The notes beneath the pieces were generated by a model. It was not told the origin of the DNA and did no database searches. It saw nothing but the letters and a program-made list of their open reading frames with translations. Below, piece by piece: positions 20,453-29,130 of a stretch of DNA of 64,000 nucleotides. Position numbers and translations under genes: made by a program. Each line of letters begins with the position of its first letter. Position 1 is the first letter of the stretch. The stretch is taken from NCBI RefSeq assembly GCF_019956555.1, contig NZ_JAHBDQ010000007.1, forward strand, positions 62,001 to 126,000, written 5' to 3'. Origin of the DNA: Pseudomonas sp. A-RE-19. Lineage in GTDB: Bacteria > Pseudomonadota > Gammaproteobacteria > Pseudomonadales > Pseudomonadaceae.

Positions 20453-21868
20453 ATGAGCAATCAGATTCCGGTACACGACGTTACTCCGCCTGCCAAGAAC
20501 GCGAACAACAGCGTCGACCTCTACGCCTCTCGAGAAAAAATCTACACGCGCGCCTTCACCGGACTGTTCCGCAACCTGCGGATGATCGGTGGTGCCGGGT
20601 TGTTTCTGCTGTATTTCGGCACGGTGTGGCTGAGCTGGGGCGGCCATCAGGCCGTCTGGTGGAACCTGCCGGAACGTAAATTCTTCATTTTTGGCGCGAC
20701 CTTCTGGCCACAGGATTTCATCCTGCTCTCGGGCATTTTGATCGTCAGTGCCTTCGGCCTGTTCTTCATTACCGTGTATGCCGGTCGGGTCTGGTGCGGT
20801 TACACCTGCCCGCAAAGCGTCTGGACCTGGATCTTCATGTGGTGCGAAAAAGTCACCGAAGGCGACCGCAACCAACGCATAAAGCTCGACAAGGCGTCGA
20901 TGAGCGCCAACAAGTTCCTGCGTAAATTCAGCAAACACACGATGTGGCTGCTGATCGGCTTCGTGACCGGCATGACCTTCGTCGGCTACTTCTCGCCCAT
21001 TCGCGAACTGGTGATCGACTTCTTCACCGGCCAGGCCGATGGCTGGTCGTATTTCTGGGTCGGCTTCTTCACCCTCGCCACCTACGGCAACGCCGGCTGG
21101 TTGCGCGAGCAGGTGTGTATTTACATGTGCCCGTACGCACGCTTCCAGAGCGTGATGTTCGACAAGGACACGTTGATCGTCTCCTACGATCCGCGCCGTG
21201 GCGAAAGCCGTGGCCCGCGCAAGAAAGGCATCGACTACAAGGCTCAAGGCCTGGGCGACTGCATCGATTGCACCATGTGCGTCCAGGTCTGCCCGACCGG
21301 TATCGACATCCGCGATGGCCTGCAAATCGAATGCATCGGCTGCGCGGCGTGCATCGACGCCTGCGACAACATCATGGACAAGATGGATTACCCGCGCGGC
21401 CTGATCAGCTACACCACCGAGCACAACTTGTCCGGGCAAAAAACCCATAAACTGCGCCCACGCCTGATCGGTTATGCCCTGGTGTTGCTGACAATGATCG
21501 CGTTGCTGATGACTGCGTTCTTCATGCGTTCGCTGGTCGGCTTCGATGTCAGTAAAGACCGCGTGTTGTACCGCGAGAACGCCGAAGGCCGGATCGAAAA
21601 CGTCTACAGCCTGAAGATCATGAACAAGGACCAGCGCGACCATACGTATGTGTTGGAGGCCTCAGGCCTGCCGGACCTCAAGCTGCAAGGCACGCGCGAA
21701 ATCAAAGTCGCCGCCGGGGAGATTTTCAGCCAGCCCGTCGAGTTGTCCAGCGCACCGGAACAACTGCCATCAAGCACCAACGAGGTGAAATTCATCCTCA
21801 AGGATGCCGATGACGCCAGCGTCCATGTTGAAGCCAAGAGCCGATTCATCGGCCCACAAATTCGTTGA
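20453..21868 (+). CDS. ccoG: cytochrome c oxidase accessory protein CcoG (FixG/RdxA)
   Basis: A 471-residue inner-membrane protein with several N-terminal helices and two ferredoxin-type [4Fe-4S] clusters: CIDCTMCVQVCPTGID and CIGCAACIDACD (about residues 265-306), plus an earlier CGYTCPQSVW motif. The C-terminal periplasmic Ig-like domain is present. CcoG is implicated in copper reduction and cbb3 assembly. Tandem ATGs occur at 20450 and 20453; the second is better spaced from GGGA. It heads ccoGHIS, in the order typical of proteobacteria. Confidence 0.95.
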   Translation: MSNQIPVHDVTPPAKNANNSVDLYASREKIYTRAFTGLFRNLRMIGGAGLFLLYFGTVWLSWGGHQAVWWNLPERKFFIFGATFWPQDFILLSGILIVSAFGLFFITVYAGRVWCGYTCPQSVWTWIFMWCEKVTEGDRNQRIKLDKASMSANKFLRKFSKHTMWLLIGFVTGMTFVGYFSPIRELVIDFFTGQADGWSYFWVGFFTLATYGNAGWLREQVCIYMCPYARFQSVMFDKDTLIVSYDPRRGESRGPRKKGIDYKAQGLGDCIDCTMCVQVCPTGIDIRDGLQIECIGCAACIDACDNIMDKMDYPRGLISYTTEHNLSGQKTHKLRPRLIGYALVLLTMIALLMTAFFMRSLVGFDVSKDRVLYRENAEGRIENVYSLKIMNKDQRDHTYVLEASGLPDLKLQGTREIKVAAGEIFSQPVELSSAPEQLPSSTNEVKFILKDADDASVHVEAKSRFIGPQIR

Positions 21869-21879
21869 GAGAAGTGATC

Positions 21880-22419
21880 ATGCCCGCAGCAACTGCCGCA
21901 AGTCCCTGGTACAAGCACCTTTGGCCGTGGATCATCATCGCCATCCTGGCCTGCTCGGTGACTTTGACCCTGTCGATGGTGACCATCGCGGTGAACAACC
22001 CGGACAACCTGGTCAACGACAACTATTACGAGGCCGGCAAGGGCATTAACCGTTCGCTGGACCGCGAACTGCTGGCCCAGACCCTGCAACTGCGTGCCAG
22101 CGTACATCTGGATGAGGTGACCGGCGAAGTCGACCTGCGCCTGAGCGGCAACAGCCAGCCGAAAACCCTTGAGCTGAACCTGATTTCGCCGACCCAGCCA
22201 GAGAAGGACCGCAAGATCACCCTGGCCCGCAGCGAAACCGAACAGGGCCGCTACATTGGCCAGTTGAGCGACAAGATCGAAGGCCGGCGCTTCGTCGAAT
22301 TGCTGGGCACGCAGGATGACAAGACCTGGCGCATGTTCGAAGAAGAACAGGTCAGCCATGACAAGGACCTGCTGCTCGGGGATGAGCCGCTGCAAGGCGC
22401 GGAAGACCTGAAAAAATAA
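21880..22419 (+). CDS. ccoH: cbb3 oxidase assembly protein CcoH (FixH family)
   Basis: A 179-residue protein with one N-terminal helix (about residues 14-38) and a periplasmic FixH domain. CcoH binds the assembling oxidase and is needed for its stability. Start ATG 21880 follows GAGAGAAG, and the gene begins 11 nt after the ccoG stop. The TTG at 21865 would remove that ribosome binding site and is rejected. Confidence 0.92.
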   Translation: MPAATAASPWYKHLWPWIIIAILACSVTLTLSMVTIAVNNPDNLVNDNYYEAGKGINRSLDRELLAQTLQLRASVHLDEVTGEVDLRLSGNSQPKTLELNLISPTQPEKDRKITLARSETEQGRYIGQLSDKIEGRRFVELLGTQDDKTWRMFEEEQVSHDKDLLLGDEPLQGAEDLKK

Positions 22420-22433
22420 AGTCGCGCTTCGCG

Positions 22434-22528
22434 CATCGCGAGCAGGCTCGCTCCCACAGTGGATCTGCGGTGTGCATGAATTTTGTACACGACATCGATC
22501 AAATGTGGGAGCGAGCCTGCTCGCGATG
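22434..22528. repeat. REPIN, TGTGGGAGCGAGCCTGCTCGCGA family
   Basis: Inverted REP pair with the TCGCGA ends outermost and a spacer of about 45 nt (contains TTTTGTACACGACATCGATC). It lies between ccoH and ccoI. Confidence 0.92.
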
Positions 22529-22559
22529 AGGCCCTCCCGGACGATATAGATTCCAGCTC

Positions 22560-25010
22560 ATGAGCACTCCAACCCCCTGCTACCACTGCGCCCTGCCCGT
22601 CCCGGCCGGCAGCCGCTTCACCGCCGCCGTCCTCGGGGATACCCGTGAGTTCTGCTGCCCGGGTTGCCAGGCGGTGGCCGAGGCCATCGTGGCCGGTGGG
22701 CTGGAAAGTTATTACCAGCATCGCAGCGAAGCCTCGGCCAATCCCGAAGCCCTGCCGGTGCAGTTGGTGGATGAGCTGGAGCTTTACGATCGCGCCGATG
22801 TGCAACAACCCTTTGTCCGCCATGAAGGCGAACTCGCCGAAACCACTCTGTTGATGGAAGGCATCAGTTGCGCCGCCTGCGGCTGGTTGATCGAGAAACA
22901 CCTGCGCGCCTTGCCTGCGGTGGCCGAAGCACGCCTGAACCTGTCCAACCATCGCCTTCACGTGCGCTGGGCCGACGCGCAACTGCCATTGAGCCAGGTG
23001 CTCAGCGAATTGCGCCACATCGGTTACGCCGCCCACCCCTACCAGGCCGACCGCGCCAGTGAACAACTGGCCAGCGAAAACCGCCTGGCCCTGCGCCAGC
23101 TCGGTGTGGCCGGGCTGCTGTGGTTCCAGGCGATGATGGCGACCATGGCCACCTGGCCGGAATTCAACATCGACCTCAGCCCAGAGCTGCATACCATCCT
23201 GCGCTGGGTCGCGCTGTTTCTGACCACCCCGATCGTGTTTTACAGCTGCGCGCCGTTCTTCAAAGGGGCGATGCGCGATCTGCGCACCCGCCACCTGACC
23301 ATGGACGTCTCGGTGTCGCTGGCGATCGGCAGTGCTTATATCGCCGGGATCTGGACCTCGATCACCGGGGTCGGCGAGCTGTATTTCGATGCGGTAGGGA
23401 TGTTCGCGCTGTTCCTGCTGGCCGGGCGTTATCTGGAACGTCGCGCCCGGGAACGCACCGCCGCTGCGACCGCACAGTTGGTCAATCTGTTGCCCGCCTC
23501 GTGCCTGCGGCTGAGTGCTGACGGTCAGAGCGAACGGATTCTGCTCAGTGAGTTGCGCGTTGGTGATCAGGTGCTGGTGCATCCCGGCGCGATTCTGCCG
23601 GCCGACGGCAAGATCCTCGACGGTCAGTCGAGCATCGATGAATCCCTGCTTACCGGCGAATACCTGCCACAACCACGGACCTTGGGCGATGCCGTCACCG
23701 CCGGCACCTTGAACGTTGAGGGCGCGCTGACCGTCGAAGTCCTGGCGCTGGGTCAGGACACGCGCCTGTCGGCCATCGTCCGCTTGCTGGATCGCGCCCA
23801 GGCCGAAAAGCCGCGACTGGCGGAAATCGCCGATCGCGCCGCGCAATGGTTTTTGCTGTTGTCACTTATCGCGGTGGCCGCCATCGGCCTGCTGTGGTGG
23901 GAACTGGATTCTTCACGAGCCTTCTGGATTGTCCTGGCGATGCTGGTTGCGACGTGCCCGTGCGCCTTGTCTCTGGCCACGCCAACCGCCCTCACCGCTG
24001 CTACCGGCACGCTGCACAAGCTCGGTCTTTTGTTGACGCGCGGCCATGTGCTGGAAGGCCTGAATCAAATCGACACAGTGATTTTCGACAAGACCGGCAC
24101 CCTCACCGAAGGTCGCCTGGCCTTGCGTTCGATCCGGCCGCTTGGGGCCCTGACCAGCGATCAATGCCTGAGCCTCGCCGCTGCTCTGGAGAACCGCTCC
24201 GAACACCCGATTGCCCGGGCTTTTGGCCGCGCGCCGCTAGCCGCCGAGGAGGTTCACAGCATGCCGGGGCTGGGTCTGGAGGGGTTGGTCGGCACACAAC
24301 GCCTGCGCATCGGCCAACCGGGGTTTGTCGGGGAACTCAGCGGCGCTCAAGTGCCGGTAATGCCCGATGAGCCCGGCCAATGGCTGCTGCTCGGCGACAG
24401 CCAGGGACCACTGGCATGGTTCGTTCTCGATGACCGTTTACGCGCCGACGCGCCCGCCCTGCTGGCGGCATGCAAGGCTCGCGGCTGGCGCACGCTGCTG
24501 CTGTCCGGCGACAGCTCGCCGATGGTCGCCAGCGTCGCTGCCGAATTGGGCATCGACGAGGCCCGTGGCGGTTTGCGTCCGGACGATAAATTGCAGGTGC
24601 TGCAACAGCTGCACAAAGAAGGTCGCAAGGTGTTGATGCTCGGTGACGGGGTCAATGACGTGCCGGTGCTGGCCGCCGCCGACATCAGCGTGGCGATGGG
24701 CTCGGCCACCGACCTGGCGAAAACCAGTGCTGATGCGGTGCTGCTGTCGAACCGCCTCGACGCGCTGGTGCAAGCCTTCAGCCTGGCCCGTCGCACCCGC
24801 CGGGTCATCATTGAGAACTTGCTGTGGGCGGCGCTGTACAATGGCCTCATGTTGCCGTTCGCCGCCCTCGGCTGGATCACTCCGGTATGGGCTGCGGTCG
24901 GCATGTCGATCAGTTCGTTGACCGTGGTGCTCAATGCCCTGCGCCTGACTCGCCTGCCGAGCTCGCAGCCTGCCAGCACCCTGCCAGAAACCCGCCCGCT
25001 GCCGGCCTGA
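22560..25010 (+). CDS. ccoI: copper-transporting P-type ATPase CcoI (FixI)
   Basis: An 816-residue P1B ATPase. An N-terminal cysteine-rich metal domain (CYHC at residues 7-10, CCPGC at 32-36) is followed by an HMA-type motif CAAC (104-107), eight membrane helices, the intramembrane CPC motif (about 465), the phosphorylated Asp in DKTGTLTEG (residue 510), the HP motif (SEHPIARAF) and GDGVNDVPVL. It exports Cu+ for insertion into the cbb3 CuB centre. ATG 22560 is taken; its ribosome binding site is poor. A REPIN separates it from ccoH. Confidence 0.95.
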   Translation: MSTPTPCYHCALPVPAGSRFTAAVLGDTREFCCPGCQAVAEAIVAGGLESYYQHRSEASANPEALPVQLVDELELYDRADVQQPFVRHEGELAETTLLMEGISCAACGWLIEKHLRALPAVAEARLNLSNHRLHVRWADAQLPLSQVLSELRHIGYAAHPYQADRASEQLASENRLALRQLGVAGLLWFQAMMATMATWPEFNIDLSPELHTILRWVALFLTTPIVFYSCAPFFKGAMRDLRTRHLTMDVSVSLAIGSAYIAGIWTSITGVGELYFDAVGMFALFLLAGRYLERRARERTAAATAQLVNLLPASCLRLSADGQSERILLSELRVGDQVLVHPGAILPADGKILDGQSSIDESLLTGEYLPQPRTLGDAVTAGTLNVEGALTVEVLALGQDTRLSAIVRLLDRAQAEKPRLAEIADRAAQWFLLLSLIAVAAIGLLWWELDSSRAFWIVLAMLVATCPCALSLATPTALTAATGTLHKLGLLLTRGHVLEGLNQIDTVIFDKTGTLTEGRLALRSIRPLGALTSDQCLSLAAALENRSEHPIARAFGRAPLAAEEVHSMPGLGLEGLVGTQRLRIGQPGFVGELSGAQVPVMPDEPGQWLLLGDSQGPLAWFVLDDRLRADAPALLAACKARGWRTLLLSGDSSPMVASVAAELGIDEARGGLRPDDKLQVLQQLHKEGRKVLMLGDGVNDVPVLAAADISVAMGSATDLAKTSADAVLLSNRLDALVQAFSLARRTRRVIIENLLWAALYNGLMLPFAALGWITPVWAAVGMSISSLTVVLNALRLTRLPSSQPASTLPETRPLPA

Positions 25011-25032
25011 GCCGCGCGAGCATGGAGTCCAG

Positions 25033-25251
25033 ATGCCAGCTCTCTACGTGATGATCCCGGCCGCGCTGCTGATCGTGGCCATCGCTATCTATATCTTCTT
25101 CTGGGCGGTCGACAGCGGTCAGTACGACGACCTCGACGGTCCGGCCCATAGCATTCTGTTCGACGATCAGGACCCGAACCACAAGGCAGCGGTCGACGAG
25201 GCCAGCGGCCATCCGGCCAAACCGGACGACAAGGCGCCGCCCCATGCTTGA
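25033..25251 (+). CDS. ccoS: cbb3-type oxidase assembly protein CcoS
   Basis: A 72-residue protein with one N-terminal helix (LYVMIPAALLIVAIAIYIFFW) followed by DSGQYDDLDGP, the conserved CcoS signature, and an acidic tail. CcoS is required for cofactor insertion into cbb3 oxidase. ATG 25033 has GGAG upstream. It overlaps the next gene by eight bases. Confidence 0.94.
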   Translation: MPALYVMIPAALLIVAIAIYIFFWAVDSGQYDDLDGPAHSILFDDQDPNHKAAVDEASGHPAKPDDKAPPHA

Positions 25252-25927
25252 GTTGGCGCCACTGCTGGTGTCTGCGGTGATCCTCGGCCTGCTCGGTGGC
25301 GGGCATTGCCTGGGGATGTGCGGCGGATTGATGGGCGCGCTGACCCTGGCGATCCCCAAGGAACAACGCAGCCGACGCTTTCGACTGTTACTGGCCTACA
25401 ACCTGGGGCGAATTCTCAGCTACGCCGCTGCCGGCCTGCTGATCGGCCTGGCCGGCTGGGCCGTGGCCAATAGCCCGGCGGCGATGTTCATGCGCATCCT
25501 CGCCGGATTGCTACTGATCGTCATGGGCCTGTACCTGGCCGGCTGGTGGAGCGGCCTGACCCGCATCGAAAGCCTCGGTCGCGGCCTGTGGCGGCATATC
25601 CAGCCGATTGCCAACAGATTGCTGCCCGTATCGAACCTGCCCCGGGCGCTGCTGTTGGGCGCACTGTGGGGCTGGCTGCCGTGCGGGCTGGTTTACAGCA
25701 CATTGCTGTGGTCGGCGAGTCAGGGCAATGCGCTGGACAGTGCATTGCTGATGCTGGCATTCGGGCTGGGCACCTGGCCGGTGCTGCTCGCCACAGGGCT
25801 GGCGGCCGAGCGCGTCACGGCGTTATTGCGCAAACGCAGCGTGCGCATGACCGGTGGTTTGCTGGTGATGGTGTTCGGCATCTGGACCTTGCCGGGGCCG
25901 CATCAGCATTGGTTAATGGGGCATTAG
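25244..25927 (+). CDS. sulfite exporter TauE/SafE family membrane protein
   Basis: A 227-residue protein with about six helices. The N-terminal GGGHCLGMCGGLMGAL motif is the DsbD/CcdA-like signature seen in the TauE/SafE-like protein encoded next to ccoS in many Pseudomonas and related genera. A second half-repeat contains GWLPCGLVYS. The conserved cysteines suggest a role in thiol or copper handling for oxidase maturation (inference). It is translationally coupled to ccoS. Confidence 0.9.
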   Translation: MLELAPLLVSAVILGLLGGGHCLGMCGGLMGALTLAIPKEQRSRRFRLLLAYNLGRILSYAAAGLLIGLAGWAVANSPAAMFMRILAGLLLIVMGLYLAGWWSGLTRIESLGRGLWRHIQPIANRLLPVSNLPRALLLGALWGWLPCGLVYSTLLWSASQGNALDSALLMLAFGLGTWPVLLATGLAAERVTALLRKRSVRMTGGLLVMVFGIWTLPGPHQHWLMGH

Positions 25928-25940
25928 ATCGGCGGCGCGC

Positions 25941-26010
25941 CCTTCGCGGGCAAGCCTCGCTCCTACAAGAGTTCGCGATCCCTTGTAGGAGCGAGGCTTG
26001 CCCGCGAAGA
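25941..26010. repeat. REPIN, GTAGGAGCGAGGCTTGCCCGCGAAG family
   Basis: Third REP family: inverted arms CTTCGCGGGCAAGCCTCGCTCCTAC and GTAGGAGCGAGGCTTGCCCGCGAAG with an 18-nt spacer. It follows the TauE-like gene. Confidence 0.92.
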
Positions 26011-26040
26011 GGCCCTCACTGACAACACAAATCCCGACCG

Positions 26041-26054
26041 TTGATGCAAATCAA
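26041..26054 (+). promoter_or_regulatory. ANR/FNR box before hemN
   Basis: TTGATGCAAATCAA is a perfect match to the FNR/ANR consensus. A TTAGAC -10-like hexamer at 26076 puts the box close to -41.5, the class II activation position. It is 65 nt before the hemN ATG. Confidence 0.85.
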
Positions 26055-26118
26055 GATGCCTCAACGCCGCAGCCCTTAGACTCGCCCGCATGCCAGCCTA
26101 TCTCGGGGGAATGCCCGC

Positions 26119-27501
26119 ATGCTCGACGCCATTCGTTGGGACACAGATCTGATCCGCCGTTATGACCTGGCGGGACCGCGCTACACCTCGTACCCGACCG
26201 CCGTGCAATTCGACAGCCAGGTCGGCACCTTCGACCTGTTCCACGCCCTGCGCGACAGCCGCAAGGCCCTGCGACCGCTGTCGCTGTATGTGCACGTGCC
26301 GTTCTGCGCGAACATCTGCTACTACTGCGCCTGCAACAAAGTCATCACCAAGGACCGCGGCCGCGCCCTGCCCTATTTGCAGCGTCTGGAACAGGAAATC
26401 CAGCTGATTGCCTGCCACCTCGACCCTGCGCAGAAAGTCGAACAACTGCATTTCGGCGGCGGCACCCCGACCTTTCTCAGCCACGATGAACTGCGTCAGT
26501 TGATGGCTCAACTGCGCAAGCATTTCAATCTGCTGGACGATGATTCCGGCGACTACGGCATCGAGATCGACCCACGCGAGGCCGATTGGTCGACCATGGG
26601 CCTGCTTCGGGAACTGGGCTTCAACCGGGTCAGCATCGGCCTGCAAGACCTCGATCCGACGGTACAGCGGGCGGTCAATCGCTTGCAAAGCCTGGAAGAA
26701 ACCCGCGCCGTGATCGATGCTGCCCGAACCTTGCAATTTCGTTCGATCAACATCGACCTGATCTACGGCCTGCCAAAGCAGACACCTGAAAACTTCGCCC
26801 GCACCGTCGACGAGGTCATCAATCTGCAACCGGACCGGCTCTCGGTGTTCAACTATGCCCATCTGCCTGAACGCTTCATGCCGCAACGGCGGATCAACAG
26901 TAATGACCTACCGACGCCAGCACAAAAGCTGGAAATGCTCCAGCGCACCATCGAACAGCTGACGGCCGCCGGTTACCGCTACATCGGCATGGACCATTTC
27001 GCCCTGCCCGACGATGACCTGGCGATTGCCCAGGAAGAATCGACCCTGCAACGTAACTTCCAGGGCTACACCACCCACGGTCATTGCGATTTGATCGGGT
27101 TGGGGGTATCGGCCATCAGCCAGGTCGGCGATTTGTACTGCCAGAACAGCAGCGACCTGAACCAGTACCAGAACGCATTGGCGTCCGCTCAACTCGCCAC
27201 CAGCCGTGGCTTGATATGCAACGCTGACGATCGCTTGCGCAGAGCGGTGATTCAGCAACTGATTTGCCATTTCAACCTGGAATTCGCAACGATCGAACAA
27301 GCCTTCAACATCGATTTTCGTGGCTACTTCGGCGAACTCTGGCCTCAGTTGCAGGACATGGCCGAGGACGGGTTGATAGAACTGGACAACCAACGAATCA
27401 CCGTACTGCCCGCCGGGCGTTTGCTGGTGCGCTCGGTGTGCATGGTCTTCGATGCCTACCTGGAACACACTAATCGCCAACGATTTTCACGAGTGATCTA
27501 G
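26119..27501 (+). CDS. hemN: oxygen-independent coproporphyrinogen III oxidase
   Basis: A 460-residue radical SAM enzyme that converts coproporphyrinogen III to protoporphyrinogen IX without O2. The cluster motif is CANICYYCAC (residues 61-70), the HemN form with an extra Cys. The N-terminal RYDLAGPRYTSYPTAVQF and the C-terminal HemN domain with FNIDFRGYF are present. ATG 26119 is preceded by GGGGGAATG. Supplying heme for cbb3 under low oxygen fits the perfect ANR box and the neighbouring anr gene. Confidence 0.97.
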   Translation: MLDAIRWDTDLIRRYDLAGPRYTSYPTAVQFDSQVGTFDLFHALRDSRKALRPLSLYVHVPFCANICYYCACNKVITKDRGRALPYLQRLEQEIQLIACHLDPAQKVEQLHFGGGTPTFLSHDELRQLMAQLRKHFNLLDDDSGDYGIEIDPREADWSTMGLLRELGFNRVSIGLQDLDPTVQRAVNRLQSLEETRAVIDAARTLQFRSINIDLIYGLPKQTPENFARTVDEVINLQPDRLSVFNYAHLPERFMPQRRINSNDLPTPAQKLEMLQRTIEQLTAAGYRYIGMDHFALPDDDLAIAQEESTLQRNFQGYTTHGHCDLIGLGVSAISQVGDLYCQNSSDLNQYQNALASAQLATSRGLICNADDRLRRAVIQQLICHFNLEFATIEQAFNIDFRGYFGELWPQLQDMAEDGLIELDNQRITVLPAGRLLVRSVCMVFDAYLEHTNRQRFSRVI

Positions 27502-27630
27502 GGTCTGTTGACGTTTGATGACGTTCCCGGCCCCCGGGCCCCTGTGGATAAATTGTCGCAGGCTGGCCCGAATGTCCTCCCGTGGGTTACCCTTACGGCT
27601 TATGTGTGTTTTCCCACAAGGATTAAAGAA

Positions 27631-28365
27631 ATGTCCGAGCCAGTAAAGCTGCGCGCTCATAGCCAGGCCCATTGCAAGGATTGCAGCCTGGCCCCTCTCT
27701 GCCTGCCACTTTCTTTGAATCTGGAAGACATGGATGCGCTGGACGAAATCGTCAAACGTGGCCGCCCGCTGAAAAAGGGCGAGTTCCTGTTTCGCCAGGG
27801 CGACACGTTCGATTCCGTTTATGCAGTACGCTCCGGCGCCCTGAAAACCTTCAGCCTGAGCGATGGCGGCGAAGAACAGCTCACCGGCTTCCATTTGCCA
27901 AGTGAATTGGTCGGCCTGTCAGGCATGGACACCGAGAAACACCCGGTCACGGCCCAAGCCCTGGAAACCACCTCGGTGTGCGAAATTCCTTTCGAACGTC
28001 TCGATGAACTGGCCCTGCAGCTGCCACAACTGCGCCGTCAGTTGATGCGGGTAATGAGCCGCGAGATTCGTGACGATCAGCAAATGATGTTGCTGCTGTC
28101 GAAGAAAACCGCCGACGAGCGCATCGCCACCTTTCTGGTCAACCTGTCGGCACGTTTCCGCGCCCGAGGCTTCTCGGCCAACCAGTTCCGGCTGAGCATG
28201 TCGCGCAACGAAATCGGCAATTACCTGGGCCTGGCGGTGGAAACCGTGTCCCGGGTGTTCACCCGTTTCCAGCAAAACGAACTGATTGCCGCCGAGGGCA
28301 AGGAAATACATATCCTCGACCCGATCCAGCTCTGCGCTCTGGCTGGCGGCTCGATCGAGGGCTGA
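27631..28365 (+). CDS. anr: oxygen-sensing transcriptional regulator ANR (CRP/FNR family)
   Basis: A 244-residue FNR orthologue. The four cysteines expected to ligate the oxygen-labile [4Fe-4S] cluster are C15, C18, C24 and C117. A cyclic-nucleotide-type beta barrel (about residues 30-145), a long dimerisation helix and a helix-turn-helix ([23 protein letters not shown], about 190-212) follow. It activates anaerobic and microaerobic genes in Pseudomonas. ATG 27631 has AAGG upstream; the open frame extends to 27508 but the family starts here. Putative ANR boxes lie upstream of hemN, ccoG and both cco operons; none was seen before anr itself. Confidence 0.97.
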   Translation: MSEPVKLRAHSQAHCKDCSLAPLCLPLSLNLEDMDALDEIVKRGRPLKKGEFLFRQGDTFDSVYAVRSGALKTFSLSDGGEEQLTGFHLPSELVGLSGMDTEKHPVTAQALETTSVCEIPFERLDELALQLPQLRRQLMRVMSREIRDDQQMMLLLSKKTADERIATFLVNLSARFRARGFSANQFRLSMSRNEIGNYLGLAVETVSRVFTRFQQNELIAAEGKEIHILDPIQLCALAGGSIEG

Positions 28366-28375
28366 CCCTGGCGAT

Positions 28376-28403
28376 GGCGGCTGAGCGAAACGGTTCAGCC
28401 GCC
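28376..28403 (+). terminator. hairpin after anr, overlapping the apt promoter region
   Basis: Nine-base-pair stem GGCGGCTGA/TCAGCCGCC. It is followed by GTTATACTGC rather than a T-run; TATACT at 28406 may be the -10 of apt. Confidence 0.5.
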
Positions 28404-28444
28404 GTTATACTGCGACGTTTGCAGCCCGCCAGGACACTTCGACG

Positions 28445-28993
28445 ATGGTCTTCGACTCCTTCGACATCAAATCCCTGATCCGCCCCGTGATCGACTTCCC
28501 CAAGCCGGGTGTGATCTTTCGCGACATCACTCCGCTGTTCCAGTCACCCACGGCACTGCGCCTGGTGATGGACAGCTTTGCCCATCGTTACGTCGAAGCC
28601 GACTTCACCCACATCGGCGCCATGGATGCCCGTGGCTTCCTGATCGGCTCGATCCTGGCCTATCAGTTGAACAAACCGCTGGTACTGTTCCGCAAGCAGG
28701 GCAAATTGCCGGCCGACGTGTTGGCCGAGGGTTATCAGACCGAATACGGCGAAGCCTTTCTCGAAGTCCATGCCGACAGCCTGTGCGAGGGTGACTCGGT
28801 GGTGATGTTCGATGACCTGATCGCCACTGGCGGCACGCTGATCGCGGCGGCGAACCTGATTCGGCGCATGGGCGCCCGCGTTCATGAAGCGGCGGCAATC
28901 ATTGACCTGCCGGAGCTGGGTGGTTCGCAGCGGCTGGAAGACATGGGGATTCCGACTTTCTGTCTGACGCAGTTTGCCCTAACCGATAAATAA
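28445..28993 (+). CDS. apt: adenine phosphoribosyltransferase
   Basis: A 182-residue purine salvage enzyme that makes AMP from adenine and PRPP. The PRPP-binding motif [18 protein letters not shown] lies at about residues 118-135, and [14 protein letters not shown] at 18-31 is typical of bacterial Apt. Standard length. It stands on its own after anr, with its own likely promoter. Confidence 0.97.
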   Translation: MVFDSFDIKSLIRPVIDFPKPGVIFRDITPLFQSPTALRLVMDSFAHRYVEADFTHIGAMDARGFLIGSILAYQLNKPLVLFRKQGKLPADVLAEGYQTEYGEAFLEVHADSLCEGDSVVMFDDLIATGGTLIAAANLIRRMGARVHEAAAIIDLPELGGSQRLEDMGIPTFCLTQFALTDK

Positions 28994-29015
28994 GGCGGCG
29001 TCTGCACCGCCGCCT
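28991..29015 (+). terminator. hairpin after apt
   Basis: AAGGCGGCG/CGCCGCCTT stem starting at the apt stop, with no T-run; it runs into the following REPIN. Confidence 0.45.
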
Positions 29016-29106
29016 TCGCGAGCAGGCTCGCTCCCACAGTTAATCTCTGTCGTATACAAAACTTGTGTGCACAGAAAACCCCCTGTGGGAGCGAGCCTGC
29101 TCGCGA
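29014..29106. repeat. REPIN, TGTGGGAGCGAGCCTGCTCGCGA family
   Basis: Inverted REP pair with TCGCGA ends outermost. The spacer (GTCGTATACAAAA) resembles that of the 22434 copy read in reverse (GTCGTGTACAAAA). It lies between the convergent ends of apt and the acyl-CoA dehydrogenase gene. Confidence 0.92.
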
Positions 29107-29130
29107 TGGCGTCAGTCGCCACACCGCAGA

